This document shows, one piece after another, positions 42,539 to 49,856 of a DNA stretch of 64,000 nucleotides (its first letter is position 1; each line of letters opens with the position of its first letter). Origin of the DNA: Phoenicibacter congonensis. Its GTDB lineage: Bacteria; Actinomycetota; Coriobacteriia; Coriobacteriales; Eggerthellaceae. The stretch lies in assembly GCF_900169485.1 (NCBI RefSeq), contig NZ_LT821227.1, positions 1 to 64,000 on the forward strand, in the 5' to 3' direction. The notes beneath the pieces were generated by a model. The model made no database searches. It was not told the DNA's origin and was given only the letters and a program-made list of their open reading frames with translations. The translations under genes were made by a program, and so were the position numbers.

Positions 42539-42991
42539 ATGGCAAAAGCAGACACAGCAGAAGAATTATTTCGCGAAGGGTTTAACTGCTGCCAATCAGT
42601 CTACTGTGCATTTGCAGAAGAAATGGGATTAACACCTGCCGAGGCTGCAAAGAAATCTAGTCCCTTTGGAGCAGGGTTCGGGAAGCTTCGGGAAGTGTGC
42701 GGTGCTGTCACTGGAATGGTCATGGTCTTAGGAGAAATGGAGGGCTACAGCGACCCAAAAGACTCTCAAGGCAAAAAGGAGTTATATGAGAAGGTGCGTC
42801 AACTCTGCAATCAATTTGAAGAATCAGAGGGAAGCATCATTTGCAGAGAACTCTTAGGGCTCAAAAAGGGTGAGGAGCTAGAAGAGCCAGCAATTAGGCC
42901 AGCCAATTATTATGAGACTCGCCCTTGTTTAAAAGCTTGTCGTCGTGCGGCAGAAATTTTGGAATGCCACCTAATTAAAAATGCGCTCTAA
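42539..42991 (+). CDS. C_GCAxxG_C_C family protein (second copy)
   Basis: A 150-aa relative of the previous gene with a closer match to the family: FREGFNCCQSVYCAFAEE (~12), GAGFGKLREVCGAVTGMVM (~43-61), SIICRELLGL (~100) and RPCLKACRRAAEIL at the end. An AAGGAGAGAAG site lies before the ATG. It ends six bases from the stop of the converging glycosyltransferase gene. Confidence 0.92.
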   Translation: MAKADTAEELFREGFNCCQSVYCAFAEEMGLTPAEAAKKSSPFGAGFGKLREVCGAVTGMVMVLGEMEGYSDPKDSQGKKELYEKVRQLCNQFEESEGSIICRELLGLKKGEELEEPAIRPANYYETRPCLKACRRAAEILECHLIKNAL

Positions 42992-42997
42992 AAAAGA

Positions 42998-44413
42998 TTA
43001 TCGAATGTCTCTGTATGCCGCAGCGATTTCCTCTATGGGAACGCCGTCGCGATAGGCTTTACGCAGGCGGTTCATCTGCCACATAACTTTTAGCTTTCCC
43101 CCTTCATGATAGCGACGACTCGATGTCTCTATCAGCCCCTTTGCAACACCAATTTTTTCCCCTCGTTGTTTTAAGGTGAGTGAAAGCTGGTAGTCCTCCA
43201 TTATTGGCAAATCTGGAAAGCCACCAATCTCGAAGAAAAGATCTTTTTTAATGAAGATTCCTTGATCTCCGAATACTACCTTTCGGTCATAAATCCTATT
43301 ATTCGAAATTATTTGACAGATTTTCATAAGAGGATCAGAGTCGTCAAACTTCACTCCAAAACATCCCCAGTTGGCTTTCTTCAAAGTTTTACGAACTTGC
43401 TCAACAAGGCTTTTTGGAGGACGGCAGTCGCAATGCAAAAACATGAGAATATCACCCTTTGCAAGCCTGGCAGCCTCATTCATCTGTTTAGCTCGTCCTT
43501 TTTCAGTTCGAATTAATCGCGCGTTAATAGGCAGGTTTTCCTGCAGATAGCCGACAGTTCCGTCGCTAGACCCTCCATCAGCAAAAATAATTTCGGCTTT
43601 CTCAGCTATTGGACCAACGCTTTCCAAAAAAGTAGAAATTGTAGAAATCTCGTTATAGATTGGGACAATGACAGAAACAACGCTTCCGCATAGCCCTGCG
43701 AGCTCAAAACGCGAAGTATCGAAATTATCAAGAAAAACCTTTGTTAAGCTATTCGACGAAAGAAACTCTCTCTTTTTCCACAATTCATAAAAATCAGCTG
43801 GAACATCAACGTCTTTTTCTTCTTTTCCAAGAGCCACATTAAGAGTTTCTTTGCCACACTGTTTTAAAGTGTCGTCTAAAACCGTCTTTTGACCTTCGTT
43901 CTTAACGTGAAAGATGCATGACTTTAGCTCATTCAATCCGACATAGCAATAGCCCCCATCATCAGTTGGGCCAATAACAACATCAGACTCTAAAAGACTT
44001 CTAAACGCACATGATATTGAGTCTGCATCTATGCACGGAACATCGCAGCCAACCAGAACTTTTCGACCAGGCGCCCCGAATGCCCAAGAGTCACTAAAAG
44101 CATTATTCATCCGGTCAAAAATGTCGGTGCCCCGCTGCGGAAATGTGCAAAAAGGAATCGAAATCTCATCGTTTAGAAATGAGCGGAATTCATCTTTGTC
44201 ATCATCTGTCGCTTCTCCATCTTCAAAATAGCAGACATCAACTCGATCAGCAATCGAAGAGATGACCCCTAGTTCATCTGCCATAAAAGAGTAATGAAGA
44301 TTTACACACTCATCGGGTGTCAAAAAAGGACTGAGTCGAGTCTTGGTTTTTCCCGCTACTGGAATTCTAGTGAAAAGGATTATAGTTTTTATGTTTGTAT
44401 AATTGCAACTCAT
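42998..44413 (-). CDS. Fused DUF2064 transferase and family 2 glycosyltransferase
   Basis: A 471-aa fusion. The N-terminal half (1-~215) matches the TIGR04282/DUF2064 transferase: ILFTRIPVAGKTKTRL and a GCDVPCID/GPTDDGGYCYVG core. The C-terminal half (~245-471) matches TIGR04283, a GT2 enzyme: SVIVPIYNEIS, ADGGSSDGT, LIRTEKGRAKQMNEAA, FLHCDCR and GDQGIF. The two are usually called rSAM/selenodomain-associated transferases 1 and 2; the radical-SAM partner is not in this window. Start uncertain: ATG at 44413 fits the family, but its ribosome site is weak, and a GTG 15 codons earlier also exists. Confidence 0.88.
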   Translation of the reverse strand: MSCNYTNIKTIILFTRIPVAGKTKTRLSPFLTPDECVNLHYSFMADELGVISSIADRVDVCYFEDGEATDDDKDEFRSFLNDEISIPFCTFPQRGTDIFDRMNNAFSDSWAFGAPGRKVLVGCDVPCIDADSISCAFRSLLESDVVIGPTDDGGYCYVGLNELKSCIFHVKNEGQKTVLDDTLKQCGKETLNVALGKEEKDVDVPADFYELWKKREFLSSNSLTKVFLDNFDTSRFELAGLCGSVVSVIVPIYNEISTISTFLESVGPIAEKAEIIFADGGSSDGTVGYLQENLPINARLIRTEKGRAKQMNEAARLAKGDILMFLHCDCRPPKSLVEQVRKTLKKANWGCFGVKFDDSDPLMKICQIISNNRIYDRKVVFGDQGIFIKKDLFFEIGGFPDLPIMEDYQLSLTLKQRGEKIGVAKGLIETSSRRYHEGGKLKVMWQMNRLRKAYRDGVPIEEIAAAYRDIR

Positions 44414-44454
44414 TGAATCAATGTATTCTCTAATTTTTAAGCTTGGCACAAACC

Positions 44455-44515
44455 CCACATGTCAGTCACTATTTTAACAGCCTCCAAATTCATGTGTGAC
44501 CCCATTGCCAGGCCC
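44455..44515 (+). repeat. Isolated ATGTCTGTCACC-type repeat cores
   Basis: ATGTCAGTCACT at 44459 and TTCATGTGTGACCCC with its core at 44492 resemble the arrays around gpsA and are spaced 33 bp, like some units there. A further inverted relative, TTTAGTGCCAAACC, lies at about 44560, and ATGCCTAGCACT lies at 45649. Confidence 0.5.
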
Positions 44516-44576
44516 CTTGTCAAAAGACTAACCTCCTCTAAACATAGTGAGAGAAGCATTTAGTGCCAAACCAATA

Positions 44577-45596
44577 TTAAAGCGACACAGATTTCAAATA
44601 ATTAATGTCCAAATAATGACCAAGTTTTTCACGTGTTACGTCATCAAGTATTTCCTTCGAATTGCTTGCATAATCCACACTTGCCTGCGCACACCATGTT
44701 ATTCCTCGCAAACAAGTAAAATTCGCAAACTTCAAACAGCGATCCTTCAAGCCATCATCTTTAAAACGACCAGAAATGTCGTCGATGTATTCGCCAACAA
44801 AATCAATCTTCTCACTCTGCGTGAAGAAAAAGTCGGTTTTCCAAAATGTAGTGGTGTCTGCCAAAAAGTGCCCGATGTCTTGAGCGGGGTCGGCAATCAG
44901 CGGCTTTTCCCAGTCAATTAAATAGCTAGGCTCAGAATCGCTTTCATTTATTAAAAAATTAGTGTTGTTAACTTCGGTGTTAATGATTGAGAAATGATTG
45001 TTTATCTCTCCAAGTCGAACAAGTGTCTTCTCAGCCTCAGAAATTAAACGCACGATTTGGGCCTTAATTCTAGACTCGCAGATGCTAGATTGGAAATAGA
45101 CTGCCGCCATCTTTTTGCATTCTGCAAGCATTTCAGCAAATGCATTGTTTGCTTTTATTAGGCCAGTGTTGTCGGGGATTGGAAATGAATGAATGTCAGC
45201 AAAGATTGAAGCAGCTTCGCTAAGATGGCATCGTTTCTCATAGTCGAGTTTAACGCCAGGAAGAAATTCCTCTACCAATACGCCATTTCTGCAAAGTGAG
45301 CGAGACCCATCACAGTAAAAAGCCCTCGGAGTTCGATTACATTTCTCAAGGGCTTTTAAGCCAGAATATTCATATTCAATTTGATTCTCGATTCCCATTT
45401 GAGAACCACGCTCAACCCGAAGCAACAATTTTTTGTGCGTTGTGGGGTGCTCGAAAATAAAATTTTGGTTATATTCGCCATGTGCAAAGTCGGAATATTG
45501 TTCTTCTACCTCCAAGGGCAGTAAAAGCGCTTCCCGATATTGCCGAGAAGACACAACTTTTGAAAGTCCTGGGATGGCATTTAAACATTCATTCAT
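44577..45596 (-). CDS. Aminoglycoside-phosphotransferase/choline-kinase-like protein with altered catalytic loop
   Basis: A 339-aa protein with the APH kinase fold. The nucleotide-binding lobe is seen in FAHGEYNQNFIFEH and KLLLRVERGSQ. The Brenner motif, HGDxxxxN in active enzymes, reads NTEVNNTN near residue 207, so the His and catalytic Asp are replaced by Asn and Glu. The metal-binding DFG-like site is kept as LIDWEKP. It could be a divergent kinase or a nucleotide-binding pseudokinase. It follows the CCG protein gene by 200 bp, with AAAGG upstream of its ATG. Confidence 0.8.
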   Translation of the reverse strand: MNECLNAIPGLSKVVSSRQYREALLLPLEVEEQYSDFAHGEYNQNFIFEHPTTHKKLLLRVERGSQMGIENQIEYEYSGLKALEKCNRTPRAFYCDGSRSLCRNGVLVEEFLPGVKLDYEKRCHLSEAASIFADIHSFPIPDNTGLIKANNAFAEMLAECKKMAAVYFQSSICESRIKAQIVRLISEAEKTLVRLGEINNHFSIINTEVNNTNFLINESDSEPSYLIDWEKPLIADPAQDIGHFLADTTTFWKTDFFFTQSEKIDFVGEYIDDISGRFKDDGLKDRCLKFANFTCLRGITWCAQASVDYASNSKEILDDVTREKLGHYLDINYLKSVSL

Positions 45597-45796
45597 AACA
45601 TTTGCCTTTCAGACATTGTTTTAATGCAGAAATTATCACCTAAAAATTATGCCTAGCACTAAAGCTCAATATTTAATGTATTCACGTTTCAAGTTCGTAA
45701 ATAACACCTAAATAAAAAAGGCTTAACTCGAAATGGACTTAAAAAAATAATCATTGGAACTGCGCACAAAAGCGAAGCACAGAGCAATGAGCTCGG

Positions 45797-46570
45797 CTAC
45801 ACAACAGGATTGCAGTTTTTTGCAAACTTGCATTTTGCCCTGTTCATAAAAGCATTCTTAGAATCAGGCACTTCATTAACACCAAGAATTAACGATAAAA
45901 CATGGGCACAGTTATCATTGCCCAAACGCGAAAACTGTCCAAGGCATGAAGCGCAATAGGTGATAATTGTTTCGTTTTCTGCAGCGTCCATGACCTTATG
46001 AGTGCATTTCTGAACGGATTTAGGGCCTTTTGCCATAATTTCAGGCAAAAGACCACAGCACGGAACCTTTGACATCGTTTCCACATTCTCAAATGAAACA
46101 CAACTTCTAACTTCTGATTCGAGCTCGTGGGCAGGTCGATCAGGACACGGAACAAAGAGTTTTCCGTGTACCTCGGCAACAGAAGTCGAAGGTTTAAGGT
46201 CTATCTCTTTTAGATATTCATAAATTGAAACAACTGGCAATTGCAAACGCCCACGCATTAATTTCCAACAATTAGGACACAAAACAACTACACGCTCACA
46301 ACCAATCTTTTTAAGCCTTTTCTCTATTCCGCGCAGAACACGATCCGTGCCGCCATGAACTCCATAGCCATCCAATGGATGACCACAACACGCATATGCA
46401 ACTCCACATCCGTGATCGTTGCAAACTTTGGCAATTGCCTCCATTGTTTTTGGGAATTGAGAAGGAAACGCACATGCTGGAAACAAGACATCTTTGCATT
46501 TTTTAGAAGGATAGCACTTGAAAGGATAATGCCCTTTTTCAAGGCAAATCATTTTTGTAGAAAAACTCAT
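45797..46570 (-). CDS. CCG-domain Fe-S protein (heterodisulfide-reductase-related)
   Basis: A 257-aa Cys-rich protein with two halves typical of HdrB/GlpC-like cysteine-rich domains: CCGHPLDGYGVHGG (~60) with VLCPNCWKLM (~98), and VPCCGLLPEIMAKGP (~168) with YCASCLGQF (~205). These usually hold a non-cubane Fe-S cluster and take part in thiol/disulfide or quinone electron transfer. Its start overlaps the TVP38 stop (TAATG), so the two are made together. Confidence 0.87.
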   Translation of the reverse strand: MSFSTKMICLEKGHYPFKCYPSKKCKDVLFPACAFPSQFPKTMEAIAKVCNDHGCGVAYACCGHPLDGYGVHGGTDRVLRGIEKRLKKIGCERVVVLCPNCWKLMRGRLQLPVVSIYEYLKEIDLKPSTSVAEVHGKLFVPCPDRPAHELESEVRSCVSFENVETMSKVPCCGLLPEIMAKGPKSVQKCTHKVMDAAENETIITYCASCLGQFSRLGNDNCAHVLSLILGVNEVPDSKNAFMNRAKCKFAKNCNPVV

Positions 46571-47259
46571 TATTCAATGTTCGCTTTCTTCTTCAAAAAA
46601 TAGGCTATCAAAAGTGTGACAATCAGCAGGATAGCCGCAAAACCAAAATAGAGAAGTCGGTTGTCAGCATCAAGCAGCCCAGCTGAAGCTACTGTGTAAA
46701 CTGCAGTCCCCGGAATCATAAAAATTGCGGAATAGAGCGTGTATGAAAAAAAGCTTATGTCTGTTATTCCATATGCAAAATTTTGAAGGTTATAGGGAAA
46801 AATCGGAATCAGCCGCGTGATTGCAAGGAGATAAATGTCACTTTTGTGAGCTCCCTCAAAAAACAACTTGTTAAGCTGCCTATTCTGAGACAGTTTTGGC
46901 TTTAGCGAATCTTTCAAAAAATAACGTCCGACAAGAAATGAAACCATTGCGCCAAGCGTCACGGCGAGCCAACACAAAAAAGTTCCAGTAATCGCGCCAA
47001 ACAAAGTGCCTGCCGCAATTGCAAAAATAACGCCAGGCAGGGCCAAAACTACACATCCAATTATTGATAACACTACATAAATGATTCCAGTTGTAACAGG
47101 ATGCTCAACTAGCATCGATTTGAGCCAGTCTATAAATTGGCCATTAGCAATCATGTCAGACCAACCAAAAACAAAATTCAAAACTACAATCAAAACTACA
47201 AGCCCCAAGAAAACAAGGAGCTTGTAGTTTTTTTTACAAAATTCGAGAGCCGAAGCCAT
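46570..47259 (-). CDS. TVP38/TMEM64 family membrane protein
   Basis: A 229-aa polytopic protein of the DedA/VTT superfamily. It has an N-terminal membrane segment (~13-30), the VTT core GVIFAIAAGTLFGAITGTFLCWLAVTLGA-like region (GTLFGAITG at ~85), FLVGRYFLKDSLKP and RLIPIFPYNLQNFAYGIT. Relatives act as lipid scramblases or in membrane stress; the role here is unknown. It lies two bases after a second TVP38 gene and is coupled to the CCG protein. Confidence 0.92.
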   Translation of the reverse strand: MASALEFCKKNYKLLVFLGLVVLIVVLNFVFGWSDMIANGQFIDWLKSMLVEHPVTTGIIYVVLSIIGCVVLALPGVIFAIAAGTLFGAITGTFLCWLAVTLGAMVSFLVGRYFLKDSLKPKLSQNRQLNKLFFEGAHKSDIYLLAITRLIPIFPYNLQNFAYGITDISFFSYTLYSAIFMIPGTAVYTVASAGLLDADNRLLYFGFAAILLIVTLLIAYFLKKKANIE

Positions 47260-47261
47260 GA

Positions 47262-48743
47262 CTATTCCTCAACAGAGGTTTCCGATTCTTTGGTTACAAA
47301 AGACTCCGAAACATTCTCTTTAACTGACTCATCAGATTCTTTTACCGAATTAGAACCACTTGAGATTGCTTCTTCTTCAATTGGCTGCACAGGAACAACA
47401 TCGGCCTCAGCCCTAGATTGGTTAGGTTTCGCCTTTCTGCGCGTGTTGAATTTGCCTTCAGCATTAACTTCAATCGCAGACTTTCCATTTGCAGCAGCTT
47501 CAGCATCTGCAGTCTCGTTAGATTCATCCATGAGTTCCTTATGACGTGATTTCCAAACGAGCGCAAAAAACCAAACTACGCCCGCAATGATAAACATCAT
47601 AATCATGGCCATAAACACGGTGTAAATCTCACCTGTCAAGGTTGATCCTACATAGGAGTAAACAATAGTTGCAGGAAGCTGGCCAATGCCTGTCCAAATA
47701 AAGAAGTCAAGAAAACTCATGCCTGTAATGCCAGCAGCATATGAAATGTAGTCAAAAGAAACAAATGGAAGAAGGCGACAAATGAGAATCGCATTTTTGC
47801 CATACTTTGTAAACCATCTGTCAACACTAGCCAAAGCACCTCTGCTCATAAAAAGCATAACGGCGTCGCGTCCAAATAAACGTGCAATATAAAAACAAAT
47901 TACAGCCGCAAGCATAGCTGATGACCAAGAAAGAATCGCTCCCCAAACCCAGCCAAAAACAGCAGCGTTTGAAAAAGTAATCAAGAAAGCAGGAATTGGT
48001 GCAGCTAGAGACTGGAACACCATCAAGAAAGTAGAAACCAAAGGTCCCCAAACACCTGTTCCTCTAATGAGTTCTTTTACCTTTTCAATGTCACCAGCTG
48101 ACAAAAGATTAAAGACATATCCAATTGCATCATGAACTGGCTGATAGAAGCTACAAACTAAAATTATTACAAAAAGAATGAAAAATGAAATCCACTTGAC
48201 GCGACTTTGGTAGATTGAGCGTCTTCTCTCTTCTTCGTCCTCATATGGTTTTTCAGGGGCTTTATGGACAAATTCGTAAACAAAAATAGCAATGCCACCA
48301 AGAACAAAGAATGCAAACAGTAACCAGGACACCATTTGAATGTTCCAATGGAAAACAATACCGAAGAAACCGCGCTTCGTGAACATGCCAAGTGCGCGCA
48401 CAATATGCGCAAAATCAGCTCCATAGACGATAATCGCAAACATTATCGTGCACATCACTGAGCCCAGAGTTCCTCTCCAGCCAACACCACGGCGATGTCC
48501 ACGTCCTCCATAAATCGCTCCAGCAAGACCAATCAAGAACACATACCAAAAGATGTATCCAAAATATGACATCTGAATGCTTGTCTGACCGAAGCAAAAA
48601 TACTCAACCGTGCAAGCCCAGCAAAAAGAGACATAAACATAGGAAAAATATTTCATGAATGTCTCAAGTTTTTTAACACCTGTCGTTCTGGTGTCAGGTT
48701 CAATCACCTTTTCCGCTTTTTCTTTCCCCTTTAAAAGGGCCAT
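47262..48743 (-). CDS. Large TVP38/TMEM64 family membrane protein
   Basis: A 493-aa protein. Residues ~30-200 form about five membrane segments not found in ordinary TVP38 proteins, followed by a VTT core (~235-400: GVWGPLVSTFLMVFQSLAAP, FYIARLFGRDAVML, CRLLPFVSFDYISYAAGIT) and a ~80-residue cytoplasmic tail rich in Glu, Ser and Val. It has a GGAGGTAA ribosome site. It is placed between the lipoprotein gene and a normal TVP38 gene. Confidence 0.9.
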   Translation of the reverse strand: MALLKGKEKAEKVIEPDTRTTGVKKLETFMKYFSYVYVSFCWACTVEYFCFGQTSIQMSYFGYIFWYVFLIGLAGAIYGGRGHRRGVGWRGTLGSVMCTIMFAIIVYGADFAHIVRALGMFTKRGFFGIVFHWNIQMVSWLLFAFFVLGGIAIFVYEFVHKAPEKPYEDEEERRRSIYQSRVKWISFFILFVIILVCSFYQPVHDAIGYVFNLLSAGDIEKVKELIRGTGVWGPLVSTFLMVFQSLAAPIPAFLITFSNAAVFGWVWGAILSWSSAMLAAVICFYIARLFGRDAVMLFMSRGALASVDRWFTKYGKNAILICRLLPFVSFDYISYAAGITGMSFLDFFIWTGIGQLPATIVYSYVGSTLTGEIYTVFMAMIMMFIIAGVVWFFALVWKSRHKELMDESNETADAEAAANGKSAIEVNAEGKFNTRRKAKPNQSRAEADVVPVQPIEEEAISSGSNSVKESDESVKENVSESFVTKESETSVEE

Positions 48744-48790
48744 CTATTACCTCCATAATCAATTAACCAAAGCTAACCCACCGAACATGA

Positions 48791-48821
48791 AGATAGCCAC
48801 AGTGAGTTGCCGTGGCTATCT
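48791..48821 (-). terminator. Hairpin between lipoprotein and TVP38 genes
   Basis: Arms AGATAGCCAC and GTGGCTATCT enclose an 11-base loop. The following T-tract is poor on the minus strand (TCATGTT), so it may act as an attenuator or an mRNA end that lets part of the transcript continue into the TVP38 genes. Confidence 0.6.
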
Positions 48822-48858
48822 TTCAAATTAATTTAAATAGACGCTTTCAAGCAAGGCA

Positions 48859-49578
48859 TTAAGCCTTAGCTTTGAATGTAACTACAACTTTAGTTCCGCC
48901 AGCTGGGAGGACGTCCTCACGACCGTTGAACCAAGTGTAGTTAGTTGCTGTTGTTGTGTTTGATTCCCAAGCAGCGTCAGAACAAATTCCAACTGCACAG
49001 GAGTCGAGGCAAAGTACGCATCCGGTATTCTTTGCTTTTGCACGATCAATGTTGCCTCCAAATCTCCAGTCGGCTTGTCTCTGCTCGCCATTCGTTGTTT
49101 TGAAGCATTTCTCAATTGGGAAAGGATCTTTTCCGTCCCACTGAATTGTAACGTCAAGCTTGTCGCCCTCGATAGATTTTCCCTCACCAGGAGCCGCAGA
49201 CATATCAGCAGCTGTTAGATTGTTTCCAGGAGTGAAACCGAGATCCATCATGTCTTGATAGAACTCTTTTTCATCGCCAAGACCAGTGAGAACAGACTTG
49301 TCTCCATTCGAACCGCCCTTGTATACAATTGCATGGCGTGTGTTTTCGGTGAAGTAAATGTCATTTACTTCAGCAAGGTATCTAATCTCTTTTTTCTCTT
49401 TGTCAACGACGATAGGCTTTGATTCAGTTGGCATTTCAACAGATTCTTTCTTTGTATCATCGCTCTTTTGATCACTTGAAGAAGAGCCGCATCCCACAAG
49501 TGCGAAAGCAAGAAGCGCTGCACATGCAGCAACTACAGCAAGCTTAATCCAAGACATAGCTGTCTTTGAGTTATTCAT
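48859..49578 (-). CDS. YdjY-like lipoprotein
   Basis: A 239-aa exported lipoprotein. It has a signal peptide with lipobox LVGC (Cys30) followed by Ser/Asp/Lys linker, then a YdjY-like domain (IRYLAEVNDIYFTENTRHAIV, then FYQDMMDLGFTPGNNLT) and a C-terminal Cys cluster (CVLCLDSCAVGIC) that could bind a metal or Fe-S centre. The YdjY assignment rests on recalled motif pattern. It has GGGAGG before its ATG and is first of the group running to the glycosyltransferase. Confidence 0.75.
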   Translation of the reverse strand: MNNSKTAMSWIKLAVVAACAALLAFALVGCGSSSSDQKSDDTKKESVEMPTESKPIVVDKEKKEIRYLAEVNDIYFTENTRHAIVYKGGSNGDKSVLTGLGDEKEFYQDMMDLGFTPGNNLTAADMSAAPGEGKSIEGDKLDVTIQWDGKDPFPIEKCFKTTNGEQRQADWRFGGNIDRAKAKNTGCVLCLDSCAVGICSDAAWESNTTTATNYTWFNGREDVLPAGGTKVVVTFKAKA

Positions 49579-49856
49579 ATTTCCTCCCTATAAAAGATAA
49601 TCCCATCCAAAATACAATTGGAAGAGAGACATAATTCCCCCGCAGACACGGGTAATGCAGATCGGTTTCCTGAAGCAGAAAGCGTCTATGAAAAATTTCA
49701 AAAAACCTGAACTATATTATAGCACTGTTAAGAAAAAGTCATTCAAGCACGCCACAAAAAACACACAGCAAAGACGCTGTAAAAACAACTTTCACACTTG
49801 CATTGCTAAAGCACAAAGCAAAGAATATTGGCAGGCTAGTTAAAAACCCACAGATG

